A DNA stretch of 64,000 nt from JAUASW01 sp036880965 (GCF_036880965.1 NZ_JBAJMV010000001.1:806001-870000), one strand, 5' to 3'. Counted from the first letter of the stretch, positions 8,874 through 17,700 are shown. The notes: generated from the letters alone by a model not told the origin. Translations and numbers: made by a program.

Positions 8874-10919
8874 TCAGCGCTTGCGGCCACCGAAATTGCC
8901 GCCACCGCCGGAGCGACCACCGCCGCCACCGCCGCCGCTTCGGCCGCCGCCACCGCTGCGGCCACCACCGCCACCACCACCTCGGCCGCCACGGCGCAGG
9001 AACGCGTCGCCGCCGATATAGCCGACCGAGGTCTGCATCGGATCCGGTTCGCGCGGGCCATCACCCTTGCCACGGCCACGATTGCCCTCATGGCGGTCCG
9101 GCGCGCTGCCGCCGGCACCAAAGCCTTGCGGAATGCGCTTGCTGCCGGTGGCGAAGCGACGGTCGAAGGTCTGTTCCAGCGGGTTGATGTTGCGCGGCAC
9201 GAAGTCGTCATCGTCCTCGTTGTGATCACGCGGTGCACGCTCTTCGAAGCGCTGCTCGGGCTGGCGCTGCGAAGGCTCGGGACGGCTCGGGCGCGGGCCC
9301 ACGCCTGCCTGGCGACCATCGGCGCGGCGGTTGTTGTTGCCGCGCTGCTTCGGGTCGTTGCCACGCAGCGGCGGCTTGCCGCCTTGTTCAGCACGGTCGC
9401 CGCGCTGCTGATCATTGCGGTCACCGCGTTCCTGGCGCACATGACCAGCCAGGCGACGGATGACGCGCACATCGTCGTCACCCAGCTCCACCCAGACGCC
9501 ACGCTTCAGGCCGCGCGGCAACACCACGGTGCCGTAGCGAATGCGCATCAGGCGGCTGACTGCCAGGCCCACCTTGTCGAAGAGCTTGCGCACTTCGCGG
9601 TTGCGGCCTTCGGTGATGACAACGCGGTACCAGTGGTTGACGCCTTCGCCACCACCGTCCTCAATGCTCTTGAACTGGGCCTTCTGGCCTTCGATGTCGA
9701 CACCTTCAAGCAGGCGCGCCTTCTGCTCGGGCGTCAGCGTGCCCAGCACGCGCACGGCGTACTCACGCTCGACGCCGAAGCGCGGATGCATCAGCTGATT
9801 GGCCAGTTCGCCGCTGTTCGTGAACAGCAGCAGGCCTTCGGTATTCAGGTCCAGGCGGCCAACCGACTGCCACTTGCCCTGCTGCAGGCGCGGCAGGCGG
9901 CGGAACACGGTGGGGCGGCCTTCCGGGTCGTTGAAGGTGACGACTTCGCCAACCGGCTTGTGATAGGCCAGGATGCGCGGCGCCGGCGGCGTGATGCGGA
10001 TGCGGATCTGCTTGCCGGCGACGCTGACACGGTCACCGAAGGAAATGCGCTGGCCGATGTGGGCCACTTCGCCGTTCACCTCGATCTTGCCTTCGGCAAT
10101 CATGTCCTCGATGTCGCGGCGCGAACCGACACCGGCTTGCGCCAGCACCTTTTGCAGCTTCGGTGCGTCGGGGTCGGCGGCCAGCACGCGCTTGTTGTCA
10201 GGAACTTCTTCGCCCTCGGCCAGTTCGGGCGGCTCTTCGCCAGCGTCATAGGTGCCGGCCAGCACTTCGGCGAACAGCTCGCCAGCAGCGGCGGCCACTT
10301 CAGGCTCGACAGCCACGGCCATCTCGACCGCCTCGAAAGTGCGCTGGCCGCCTCGGCCACCCTCAGCACCTTCGGCGCCCTGCTGGCCCTCCACGGCATC
10401 ACCCCCCTCGCCACGACCCTTGCGGCCGCGGCGGCGATTGCGGCCTCGGCCGCCACGGTCGTCGCCAAACTCATTGGCCTCGCCTTCGCCTTCATCGGCA
10501 CCACCGGCACGAACGGGCTCGCCACCCTCGCTCGGCGCAGGGGCCGGCGGCGGGGCTTCGGGTTCAGGCGGGGCCGGCGCTGGCGGCGGCGCTTCAGGCG
10601 CTTCACCCGTCACGGCTTCGGCTGCGGGAGCTGCCGCCTTGCGCGGGGCGCGACGCTTGGGCGCCGGGGCTTCTTCGGTCACGGCGGCAACTGGCGCTTC
10701 AGCCGCTTCAGCCGCTTCAGCAGCTTCAGCCGCCTTCGCAGCAGCCGTCTTGCGCGGTGCGCGCGGCTTCACCGGTTTGGCTTCAGCGGCAGGCGCCTCG
10801 GCGGCTTCGCTAACAGGCGCAGCGGCCTTGGCCGGACTGCGGCGTCGCTTGGGAGCGGCCTCTTCGGGCGCGGCATCGCCAGCGGGCAGGTCGGCGGATT
10901 TGAGGTTGTCTTTGTTCAT
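8874..10919 (-). CDS. rluB: 23S rRNA pseudouridine synthase RluB with very long disordered tails
   Basis: RluB makes pseudouridine 2605 in 23S rRNA. The catalytic core spans about residues 253-495 of 681. It has an S4 RNA-binding domain (KLQKVLAQAGVGSRRDIEDM) and the RsuA-type catalytic motif GRLDLNTEGL with Asp357. E. coli RluB is about 290 residues, so more than half of this protein is extra. The 252-residue N-terminal extension is Ala/Pro/Glu/Lys-rich, ending in an Arg/Gly patch near 155-170. The roughly 185-residue C-terminal tail is Arg/Asn/Gln-rich and then almost pure Gly/Arg/Ser. The ATG overlaps the scpB stop (ATGA at 10916-10919), so the two are coupled. The tails are probably disordered RNA-binding segments; that is inference. 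Confidence 0.94.
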   Translation of the reverse strand: MNKDNLKSADLPAGDAAPEEAAPKRRRSPAKAAAPVSEAAEAPAAEAKPVKPRAPRKTAAAKAAEAAEAAEAAEAPVAAVTEEAPAPKRRAPRKAAAPAAEAVTGEAPEAPPPAPAPPEPEAPPPAPAPSEGGEPVRAGGADEGEGEANEFGDDRGGRGRNRRRGRKGRGEGGDAVEGQQGAEGAEGGRGGQRTFEAVEMAVAVEPEVAAAAGELFAEVLAGTYDAGEEPPELAEGEEVPDNKRVLAADPDAPKLQKVLAQAGVGSRRDIEDMIAEGKIEVNGEVAHIGQRISFGDRVSVAGKQIRIRITPPAPRILAYHKPVGEVVTFNDPEGRPTVFRRLPRLQQGKWQSVGRLDLNTEGLLLFTNSGELANQLMHPRFGVEREYAVRVLGTLTPEQKARLLEGVDIEGQKAQFKSIEDGGGEGVNHWYRVVITEGRNREVRKLFDKVGLAVSRLMRIRYGTVVLPRGLKRGVWVELGDDDVRVIRRLAGHVRQERGDRNDQQRGDRAEQGGKPPLRGNDPKQRGNNNRRADGRQAGVGPRPSRPEPSQRQPEQRFEERAPRDHNEDDDDFVPRNINPLEQTFDRRFATGSKRIPQGFGAGGSAPDRHEGNRGRGKGDGPREPDPMQTSVGYIGGDAFLRRGGRGGGGGGGRSGGGGRSGGGGGGGRSGGGGNFGGRKR

Positions 10920-11713
10920 GCGTCAGCTTGCGCCGCGTTGGCGTCGTCAGACTCAGGGGCCGGCGAAGCCGGCGGTGGCAGAGCGTCGTCGCTGGGCGAC
11001 GGCGCATCGGAAGAAGAATCAGTTTCAGTCTCGGCGGCCGGTTCGGCTGCCGATTCAGTCTCGGCGGCCGGTTCGGCTGCCCTCTCAAGTTCAGCGGCCG
11101 GCTCAGTTGCAGGCTCAGGTTCAGCGGCCGGTTCCGCAGCCACCTCGTCCAGCAGGGACGCCTGCATCTCCGGCGGCAGCTCCAGGCCAGCCAGGGGCTG
11201 ACCACCCGCTTCCAGTGCTGGCAACTGCTCCAGACTGGACAGGCCCAGGTCGTCCAGGAACTGCCGCGTGGTGGCGTACAGCGCCGGGCGGCCCGGCGCT
11301 TCGCGGTGACCGATGGCATCGATCCAGCCGCGGTCTTCCAGCTGCTTGACGATCTGGCTGGAGACCACGACGCCGCGGATGTCCTCGATATCGCCGCGGG
11401 TCACCGGTTGCCGGTAGGCAATGATGGCCAGCGTCTCGAGCACGGCGCGCGAGTAGCGCTGCGGCTTCTCCGGGTGCAGGCGGTCCAGATATTCGCGCAG
11501 CTCGGGGCGGCTCTGGAAGCGCCAGCCACTGGCCACCGGCACCAGCTCGACGCCGCGACCTTCCCAGTCGCGCACCAGTTCATCGAGCAGGCTGCGCAGG
11601 GTGTCGGCGCCGAGTTCATCGGCGAACAGCGTTCGCAGCTCGCGCAGGGTCAGGGGCTGCTGGGCGCAAATCAGCGCGGTCTCGAGGACGCGCTTTGCAT
11701 CCTGTGTATTCAT
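10916..11713 (-). CDS. scpB: Segregation and condensation protein ScpB
   Basis: ScpB is the winged-helix (kite) subunit of the SMC-ScpA-ScpB condensin complex. The first 175 residues carry the two winged-helix domains, including the conserved stretch ETLAIIAYRQPVTRGDIEDI. The last 90 residues are an acidic low-complexity tail built from repeats of the AAEPAAE type, visible at DNA level as a GGCGGCCGGTTCGGCTGCC-like tandem repeat around 11030-11130. Total length is 265. The gene lies directly upstream of and overlaps rluB, a widespread pairing. No scpA is in the window. The 274 bp between scpB and rluD contain no gene I can support. Confidence 0.95.
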   Translation of the reverse strand: MNTQDAKRVLETALICAQQPLTLRELRTLFADELGADTLRSLLDELVRDWEGRGVELVPVASGWRFQSRPELREYLDRLHPEKPQRYSRAVLETLAIIAYRQPVTRGDIEDIRGVVVSSQIVKQLEDRGWIDAIGHREAPGRPALYATTRQFLDDLGLSSLEQLPALEAGGQPLAGLELPPEMQASLLDEVAAEPAAEPEPATEPAAELERAAEPAAETESAAEPAAETETDSSSDAPSPSDDALPPPASPAPESDDANAAQADA

Positions 11714-11987
11714 TGACTCTCGTCAGCGTTCCCGTTGTTTGACGACGGTGGGCCCGCCGGTCTTGCTGGCGGGCGGTACTTCTCTGGGCCCGTGGGGCTG
11801 CGCCTGCGCCGCGCTCATGCATTCAGCGCGGAGGGAGGACAACGTCGGGGCGGGTGCTGAGCGCTTGGGAGCGGGCCCTACCGGGCTCGGTGGCAGCTTG
11901 CTCAGCGGTTTCGATGCGGTGCGGACCCGACCACCAAGGGCCGATCGCGACCAGGGTCGCATCGTTAAGGGTGCATTGTAGCCTGCC

Positions 11988-12995
11988 TCAGCCAGCGAGC
12001 TCTCCGAGGCGGGGTTCGGGCAAACCCAGGGTTGCCCAGGCGGCCTGCAAATCGGCCGGCAGAGGCGCCTCGAAAACCAGGGGCGCTCCGCTGATCGGAT
12101 GGGCCAGGCTCAGCCGCGCCGCATGCAAGGCCTGCCGGGCCAGGCCCAGGGCCAGCACGCCGCCGTACAGCGGGTCAGACACCAGCGGATGGCCGCGTGA
12201 AGCCATGTGGACACGGATCTGGTGGGTGCGCCCACTGTGCAGCACGCAATGCACGGCACTGATGACGCGGGTCTCCCACGACTCGGTGCCGAGCGGGAAG
12301 ACATCGGTGCGCGAAGGCTTGCCAGTGGCCAGCACGGCCATCTTGACCCGCGAGACCGGGTCGCGCTTGAGCGGCGCATCGATTTCCAGCGGCGCGAGCA
12401 CCCGGCCATGGGCCAGGGCCAGGTACTCGCGGTGCACTTCACGCGCCGCGATCATCCGCGTCAAGGCGGTGACCGCCTCCAGCGTCTTGCCTACCACCAT
12501 CAAACCCGAGGTGTCCTTGTCCAGGCGATGGACGATGCCGCCGCGCGGCAAGGTGGCGGCGCCCGCATGGTGCGCCAGCAGCCCATTCATGATGGTGCCC
12601 GACCAGTTGCCGGCTGCCGGATGCACCACCATGCCAGCCGGCTTGTTCAGCACCAGCAGGTGTTCGTCCTCGAGAACGATGTTCAGCTCCATGGGCTCGG
12701 CGCGGAAGGCCCGGCTCTCGGCCGTGGGCTGCAGGTCGATCTCGATCTGCTGGCCGGCCTGGACCTTGCGGGAGGCAGAGCTGGCCGCCTGGCCGTTGAC
12801 GCGAACGCAGCCGCGCTCGATCAGGGACTGCAGGTGGTTGCGCGAGAACTCCGAAGCCATCTCGACCAGGCAGCGGTCCAGGCGCTGGCCATGCCAGGCC
12901 GGGCCGGCCTCGGCGCGCCGGCACTCGACCCCGTCTTCGGCCTCGGCTTCCTCGTTGCCCAGAACTGTCCCCAGGTCGATGCCCAGCTGGTCCAT
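11988..12995 (-). CDS. rluD: 23S rRNA pseudouridine synthase RluD
   Basis: RluD makes pseudouridines 1911, 1915 and 1917 in helix 69 of 23S rRNA. The 335-residue protein has an N-terminal S4 domain (QRLDRCLVEMASEFSRNHLQ) and the RluA-family catalytic motif HRLDKDTSGLMVV with Asp159. A later RTHQIRVHMASRGHP segment is also typical. The first 35 residues are an acidic, less conserved extension. It is transcribed away from bamD, and the pair rluD/bamD back to back is the common arrangement. This is the second rRNA pseudouridine synthase within 5 kb. Confidence 0.95.
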   Translation of the reverse strand: MDQLGIDLGTVLGNEEAEAEDGVECRRAEAGPAWHGQRLDRCLVEMASEFSRNHLQSLIERGCVRVNGQAASSASRKVQAGQQIEIDLQPTAESRAFRAEPMELNIVLEDEHLLVLNKPAGMVVHPAAGNWSGTIMNGLLAHHAGAATLPRGGIVHRLDKDTSGLMVVGKTLEAVTALTRMIAAREVHREYLALAHGRVLAPLEIDAPLKRDPVSRVKMAVLATGKPSRTDVFPLGTESWETRVISAVHCVLHSGRTHQIRVHMASRGHPLVSDPLYGGVLALGLARQALHAARLSLAHPISGAPLVFEAPLPADLQAAWATLGLPEPRLGELAG

Positions 12996-13000
12996 ATAAT
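12995..13000 (+). promoter_or_regulatory. Candidate -10 element of bamD
   Basis: A perfect TATAAT lies 52 bp upstream of the bamD ATG and abuts the divergent rluD start codon. No recognisable -35 hexamer is present at 16-18 bp, so support rests on the -10 match and its position in the divergent gap. Confidence 0.35.
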
Positions 13001-13051
13001 CAGGTTTCCTATTTCTGCTTCGGGTCGGCGACGCCAGCCCCTCTAGGGATC

Positions 13052-13915
13052 ATGAGTGAAAAATCGCTGGGGCATCTGAGCCCCAAGCATGCGTCGTCCA
13101 AGCAGCTGTCGCTGTCAAGGGGTGGCCGTCTGGCCGTCTGGCTGGTGGGCGCTGCTGCGCTGGCGCTGGCGGGCTGCTCGACCGAGCCCAAGGATGATCC
13201 GAATTCCCAGACCAGCCTGGATAAATTGTACGCAGAGGCCAAATCCGACCTTGAGGGCGGCGGCTATGACCGCGCGATCAAGACGCTGGAACGCGTTGAA
13301 GGCCGCGCGGCCGGCACGCTGATGGCGCAGCAGGCCCAGCTGGATCAGGCCTGGGCCAATTACAAGAGCGGTGAGCGTGCAGCGGCCATCACGGCACTGG
13401 ACCGCTTCATCAAGCTCAACCCGTCCAGCCCGGCCATCGATTACGCGCTATATCTGAAGGGCGTTGTCAATTTCAACGAAGACCTGGGCCTGTTCGGCCG
13501 GCTGGCGAGCCAGGACGTCGCCGAGCGCGATCAGCAGGCATCGCGTGACGCGCTGCTGGCTTTCCGCCAGCTGGTCGACCAGTTCCCGAACTCGAAGTAC
13601 GCCGAGGACTCCAAGGTCCGCATCGACTTCATCACCAATACGCTGGCGACCTACGAGGTCCACGTGGCCCGCTACTACTTCAACCGCAATGCCTTCGTGG
13701 CCGCGGCCAGCCGCGCGCAAAACGCGGTGACGGAGTTCCCGCGCGCACCGGCCGCCGAAGAGGCGCTGTACCTGATGGTGCAGAGCTACGACAAGCTGGG
13801 CCTGACCCCCTTGCGTGACGACGCTCAGCGCGTGCTGGTCAAGAGCTTCCCGCAAAGCAAGTTCCTGGCCCAGGACGACCCGGAGAAGAAGAAGGCCTGG
13901 TGGAAGTTCTGGTGA
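13052..13915 (+). CDS. bamD: Outer-membrane assembly lipoprotein BamD
   Basis: BamD (ComL) is the essential TPR lipoprotein of the BAM complex, binding BamA and unfolded outer-membrane substrates. The 287-residue protein has a signal peptide with lipobox ALAGC (lipidated Cys42). TPR-type repeats follow, including SSPAIDYALYLKGVVNF and the characteristic YEVHVARYYFNRNAFVAAASR near residue 200. The N-terminal region before the hydrophobic segment is longer than usual (about 26 residues). The gene is divergent from rluD and is followed by a strong hairpin terminator that touches the end of the convergent dinG gene. Confidence 0.96.
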   Translation: MSEKSLGHLSPKHASSKQLSLSRGGRLAVWLVGAAALALAGCSTEPKDDPNSQTSLDKLYAEAKSDLEGGGYDRAIKTLERVEGRAAGTLMAQQAQLDQAWANYKSGERAAAITALDRFIKLNPSSPAIDYALYLKGVVNFNEDLGLFGRLASQDVAERDQQASRDALLAFRQLVDQFPNSKYAEDSKVRIDFITNTLATYEVHVARYYFNRNAFVAAASRAQNAVTEFPRAPAAEEALYLMVQSYDKLGLTPLRDDAQRVLVKSFPQSKFLAQDDPEKKKAWWKFW

Positions 13916-13950
13916 GCTGACAGGCCTGCTGAATCAAGCTGAATCATGAG

Positions 13951-13976
13951 AAGCGCGTGCCGGTCACGCGCTTTTT
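13951..13976 (+). terminator. Rho-independent terminator of bamD
   Basis: A 9-bp perfect stem AAGCGCGTG/CACGCGCTT with a 5-base loop is followed by a T run (13972-13976). It lies 35 bp after the bamD stop, and the T run touches the stop codon of the convergent helicase gene. The opposite strand lacks a good T run. Confidence 0.8.
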
Positions 13977-16006
13977 CATTGCTGTTGCTCGTGCGCCGCA
14001 GCCAGCTCCTGCAGCCAGTCCAGGGCCTCACCCTCCTCGGCCAGGCGGGTCATCGGCGGCAGCGCGTCGCGCAGCCGGCGGCCATAGTTCATGCCGGCCA
14101 TGCGCGGGTCGCAGACGACCAGCAGCCCCCGGTCCCGCTCGCTGCGAATCAGGCGGCCGCCGCCCTGCTTCAAGGCAATGGCCGCCTCGGCAATGAAATA
14201 GTCGGCAAAGGCATTGCGGCCCGCGGCTTCAAGGCGCTGCACCCGCGCTTCGACGAGCGGGTCATTCGGCGGCGGGAAAGGCAGCTTGTCGATCAGCACG
14301 CATTGCAACGCGTCGCCGGGCACGTCGATGCCTTCCCAGAAGCTGGCGGAGCCCACCAGCACCGTCCGCGGGTCGGCCATGAACTGAGCCAGCAAGACGC
14401 GCTTGGTGGCGGTGCCCTGCTGCAGGACGCGGATGCCATCGCCCTGCTCTTCAAAAGCCTGGCGCAGGGCCTCGCCAATCGACTGCAGATTGCGCAGCGT
14501 GGTGGTCAGGACGAAGGTGCGGCCACCAAGTTCACGTGCACAGCGAGCCGCCAGTGCCGCCACCTCGGCCGGATGATCGGCTTCGCTCGGCTTCGGGAAG
14601 CGGCGCGGAATGTAGAGCCGCGCGTGACCGGCATAGTCGAAGGGGCTGCCCACCTTCAACACCGTGGCATCGTCCAGGCCCGCAGGCTCGGTGAACCAGC
14701 TCAGATGCTCGTCGTCACCCAGGGTGGCTGATGTGAACACCCAGGCCTTGGGCGGGCCGGCCAGTTGCTCCTGCATGGCCTGGCGAATGTCCAGCGGCGA
14801 TTCGACCAGGCGCGCCTGCTGCGGGCTCAGGTCTATCCAGCGAACCGCGCCTTCTTCGGCCTTGTCGGCAAAGCCTTGGGCCAGCTTCTCGAGCTGCTCG
14901 GCGCGCTCATGAAGGCGCTGGAAATCCGGCGAGTTCTCGATCACCGTCGCCAGCGTCTCGCGCGCCAGCCGCGCCGCGTCGGCCACCTCGCCCAGGGCCT
15001 CGGCAAAGCCGGGCCGCTCGGCACGTTCCTTCCAGGCCAGCTTGAGCAGGCCGCGCACCTCGCGCCCATTGCCGGAGAGTGGCCCGGCGCACGCCAGTCG
15101 CAACTCGCGCGCCGCCAGTTCCAGCCGGCCATGCAGACCCTGCCAATCCTGGAGGCCCCGCGCCTGCGCCAGGCCCTGGCCCAGCACATCGCGGGCAAAG
15201 TCGAGCATCTGCGCCGTGCCCAGCATCGTGCCGAGGAACTGAACGCCGACCTCGGCCAGTTGATGCGCCTCATCGAACACCGCCAGCTCGACCGAGGGCA
15301 GGAGCTCGGCCACGCCGCTCTCGCGGAGCGCCAGGTCGGCAAAGAACAGGTGGTGGTTGACCACGACGATGTCTGCTTCCATCGCTTCGCGCCGCGCCTT
15401 GACGACGTAGCAGTCGCGGTAGTCGGGGCACTCCGAGCCCAGGCAGTTGTCACGGGTCGAGCTGACGATGGGGATGATCGGTGAGCGCTCGTCCAGGCCC
15501 TCCAGCTCGGCAAAGTCGCCGCTGCGGGTCTCCTGCGCCCAGCGCTCCACGCGCGCAAGCGCCAGCACCGCGCGCCGATCCGGCAACTCAGCACCCTGGC
15601 GCGCCTGCTTCAGGCGATGGGTGCAGAGGTAGCTGCCCCGGCCCTTCAGGAGCGCAGTGCGCACCGGCACATGCAGCGCCTCGCAAAGCCGCGGCAGGTC
15701 GCGGAAGAACAGCTGGTCCTGCAGATTCTTGGTGGCAGTGCTGATCAGCGCCCGGCTGCCGGACAGCAAGGCGGGCACAAGGTAAGCAAATGTCTTGCCG
15801 ACGCCGGTGCCGGCCTCGACCACCAGCGTCTCGCGCCGGGCGACGGCGCGAGCCACGGCCTGCGTCATCTGCAGCTGCTGCGCGCGCGGTGAATAGCCCT
15901 CGTCTGCACGGGCCAGCGGGCCACCGGCGTCAAAGGCGGCGGCCACCCATTGCTCCAGCTCGCTGGGCGCCTCGGCCCCGGCGAGGACGGTGAGTTCAGG
16001 AGTCAA
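13976..16006 (-). CDS. DinG/YoaA-type ATP-dependent DNA helicase (XPD-like, Fe-S)
   Basis: This 676-residue superfamily 2 helicase is of the DinG/YoaA/XPD group, which unwinds DNA 5' to 3' and is used in repair and R-loop or G4 removal. Walker A is EAGTGVGKT near residue 68 and the DEAH box is FDEAHQL at about 245. The four cluster cysteines of the Fe-S domain are visible at 128, 188, 193 and 199. A late motif, GSASFWEGIDVPGD, is motif V/VI-like. The reading frame opens at a TTG (16006) with a weak ribosome site. A GTG at 15946 preceded by GGAG is an alternative start that would remove 20 residues outside the helicase core. It is likely cotranscribed with the small gene 12 bp upstream. Confidence 0.9.
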   Translation of the reverse strand: MTPELTVLAGAEAPSELEQWVAAAFDAGGPLARADEGYSPRAQQLQMTQAVARAVARRETLVVEAGTGVGKTFAYLVPALLSGSRALISTATKNLQDQLFFRDLPRLCEALHVPVRTALLKGRGSYLCTHRLKQARQGAELPDRRAVLALARVERWAQETRSGDFAELEGLDERSPIIPIVSSTRDNCLGSECPDYRDCYVVKARREAMEADIVVVNHHLFFADLALRESGVAELLPSVELAVFDEAHQLAEVGVQFLGTMLGTAQMLDFARDVLGQGLAQARGLQDWQGLHGRLELAARELRLACAGPLSGNGREVRGLLKLAWKERAERPGFAEALGEVADAARLARETLATVIENSPDFQRLHERAEQLEKLAQGFADKAEEGAVRWIDLSPQQARLVESPLDIRQAMQEQLAGPPKAWVFTSATLGDDEHLSWFTEPAGLDDATVLKVGSPFDYAGHARLYIPRRFPKPSEADHPAEVAALAARCARELGGRTFVLTTTLRNLQSIGEALRQAFEEQGDGIRVLQQGTATKRVLLAQFMADPRTVLVGSASFWEGIDVPGDALQCVLIDKLPFPPPNDPLVEARVQRLEAAGRNAFADYFIAEAAIALKQGGGRLIRSERDRGLLVVCDPRMAGMNYGRRLRDALPPMTRLAEEGEALDWLQELAAAHEQQQ

Positions 16007-16018
16007 CGGGAGTCCAAA

Positions 16019-16222
16019 TCAGGCAGGTTCCTGGGGGGCGCAGGCAAGCTCCAGGCGGGCGATCTGGTCGCGCAGCGCGAGGCGACGCTTCTTCAGCCTT
16101 TGCAAGGCCAGTTCGTCCAGCGGCTGCTGGTCGGCCAGACGGTCGATCATGCCGTCGAGATCGGCATGTTCCATGCGAAGCTCGATCAGGCGGCGCGACA
16201 GCGAGTGAAGTTGTTCGTCCAT
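16019..16222 (-). CDS. Small YdcH-like (DUF465) coiled-coil protein
   Basis: This 67-residue protein matches the DUF465/YdcH family by length and pattern: helical throughout, a heptad-like MDEQLHSLSRRLIELRMEHADLDG start and the signature LALQRLKKRRLALRDQI. The family function is not established; members are short cytosolic helical hairpins. The gene begins just after a candidate TATAAT (16240-16245) and ends 12 bp before the DinG-type helicase, so the two probably form one transcript. Its start is back to back with the PP2C phosphatase gene. Confidence 0.82.
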   Translation of the reverse strand: MDEQLHSLSRRLIELRMEHADLDGMIDRLADQQPLDELALQRLKKRRLALRDQIARLELACAPQEPA

Positions 16223-16239
16223 GGCGGCTCAGGTTCGCG

Positions 16240-16281
16240 ATTATAGTTTTGCATCGACGCGCACCTTGGAAATTGTTCCAA
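16240..16281. promoter_or_regulatory. Divergent control region with TATAAT and a TTGGAA-N4-TTCCAA inverted repeat
   Basis: On the minus strand a perfect TATAAT (16245 to 16240) lies 17 bp upstream of the DUF465 start. On the other side, a perfect inverted repeat TTGGAA-ATTG-TTCCAA occupies 16266-16281, ending five bases before the preferred start codon of the PP2C gene. The repeat could be an operator or an mRNA hairpin masking that start. Confidence 0.35.
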
Positions 16282-16286
16282 ACGAC

Positions 16287-17054
16287 ATGACACGCAGCTC
16301 ACCGGGCTTCAGGCTCAATGCCGCCACCGGCACCCACCGCGGCGACCGGCTCTACCAGCAGGACCAGGTCGAAGTGATCAGTCACCCGAGGGCGCCTGGC
16401 TGGATGCTCGCGGTGCTGGCCGACGGCATGGGCGGCAAGAGCGGTGGCCGCAAGGCGGCCGACCAGGTCGTCATGACGGCCCAGCAACTCTTCGACCGTT
16501 TCGTTCCCGACGAAGAAAACCCGGCCGAGATGCTGCGCCAGCTGGTCTCGGAAGCGCACCTGATGATCAAGCTGACGGCACTTTCCACCGAGGAAGAGCC
16601 GCACAGCACCATCGCCGCCTACATGGTGGGTGCGGATCGGCGCTGCTACTGGATTCATACCGGCGACTCGCGCATCTACCTGTTCCGCGGGCCGAACATG
16701 ATCAAGCGCACCCTGGACCATTCCTATGTGCAGCGCCTGGTCGACGAAGGCCAGATCACCGAAGACGAGGCGATCAGCCATCCGCAGTCCAACCTGCTCA
16801 CAGGTTGCCTGGGCACCGTGCAGGACCCGACACCGACCGAAGACCAGATCGAGCGGCTCGAGATCGGCGACAGCCTGCTCAGCTGCAGCGACGGCCTCTG
16901 GCACTACTACAACGAGCGCGAGCTCGGCACCGTGGTGCACAGCCTGCCGCCGCGAGAAGCGGCCGAGCTCTTGATCAGCAAGGCCCGCCAGCGCGCCAAG
17001 GGCAGTGGCGACAACCTGTCGATGAGCCTGGTGCGGCTGGACCCGATCAGCTGA
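16287..17054 (+). CDS. PP2C-family protein serine/threonine phosphatase
   Basis: This 255-residue protein is a single-domain PP2C (PPM) phosphatase, a metal-dependent enzyme that removes phosphate from Ser/Thr. Metal-binding motifs are in order: GDRLYQQDQV, ADGMGGKSGG, GDSRIYLF, CSDGLW and SGDNLS. No membrane segment or regulatory domain is attached. An in-frame ATG at 16221 would add 22 residues but would overlap the divergent gene's start and promoter. The start at 16287 puts GFRLNAATGTHRGDR near the N-terminus as in related short PP2Cs. No Ser/Thr kinase lies nearby in this window, so its partner is unknown. Confidence 0.9.
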   Translation: MTRSSPGFRLNAATGTHRGDRLYQQDQVEVISHPRAPGWMLAVLADGMGGKSGGRKAADQVVMTAQQLFDRFVPDEENPAEMLRQLVSEAHLMIKLTALSTEEEPHSTIAAYMVGADRRCYWIHTGDSRIYLFRGPNMIKRTLDHSYVQRLVDEGQITEDEAISHPQSNLLTGCLGTVQDPTPTEDQIERLEIGDSLLSCSDGLWHYYNERELGTVVHSLPPREAAELLISKARQRAKGSGDNLSMSLVRLDPIS

Positions 17055-17068
17055 AGCCGCAGACAGAC

Positions 17069-17686
17069 TCAGTGGCGGCTTGTCGCTGAAGCAGCCGGCA
17101 GCGCCGCAATCGAGGCAGCAGTCGGCACAGGCAGGCTGGCGGAGGGCGTGCCGGCGCGGCGAGCATTGCGCTCCTGCACCGACTTGGCATGGGCAGCCAA
17201 CGCAGCCTGCCTTCGCTGGGCCTGATATATGCGCTCGGCCGCCTGTTCTTCATCTTTCGCGAGCTTCTCTGCCCTGCGTGCTTCCAGCTCAGCCTGGGAC
17301 CTGGCTACGCGCTTCGGTACGGCTGGCTGGCTGGCAGTCCGCGCCGGACGAACCGCCGGCGCCGAAGCCACCCCATCCATCTGGCGCACCGAGCTGCGCA
17401 AGGATTGGGCCAGGGCTCGATTGGCACGCTCTTCGTCGTCGAGGCTGCGCTCACGTTCAAGCAAAGGTTTCAGCCTGGAACGATGCTCGGCCATCGCCTT
17501 GTCGCGGCATTTGTTGACCTCGAACCGCTTGGCGCAATCGGCGAGTCGTTGCGCATGCAGGGCCTCCAGCTCATGCTGCTGTCGACGCAGCTGCGCGCGC
17601 TCGCTGTCCGTGTCTTCAGCGGGTCGCGACAGCGCCGGCAGGCAGGACGTGGCAAGCACCAACAGCAGCAGCAGATGGCGAGGCAT
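17069..17686 (-). CDS. Exported coiled-coil protein of unknown function
   Basis: I do not recognise a named family. The 205-residue product starts with a clear signal peptide (MPRHLLLLLVLATSCLPALS), so it is probably periplasmic. Then come charged helices rich in Arg, Glu, Gln and Ala with coiled-coil character (ELEARRAEKLAKDEEQAAER). Two cysteines in LADCAKRFEVNKCRDKA could form a disulfide. The tail is Ala/Ser/Pro-rich. An ATG at 17695 is only one base from the GAGGAG ribosome site, so the ATG at 17686 was preferred. It follows zapE by 14 bp and is probably cotranscribed. It converges with the PP2C gene. Confidence 0.7.
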   Translation of the reverse strand: MPRHLLLLLVLATSCLPALSRPAEDTDSERAQLRRQQHELEALHAQRLADCAKRFEVNKCRDKAMAEHRSRLKPLLERERSLDDEERANRALAQSLRSSVRQMDGVASAPAVRPARTASQPAVPKRVARSQAELEARRAEKLAKDEEQAAERIYQAQRRQAALAAHAKSVQERNARRAGTPSASLPVPTAASIAALPAASATSRH

Positions 17687-17700
17687 GGGCAGCATGCTCC

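Noticed and set aside
9090..11201. A 703-codon plus-strand frame opposite rluB and scpB
   Set aside because: It is the antisense of the low-complexity rluB tails; composition bias removes stop codons. No domain is present.
11714..11987. Short open frames between scpB and rluD
   Set aside because: They have no recognisable domain or ribosome site and sit on both strands in similar length, as expected by chance at this GC content.
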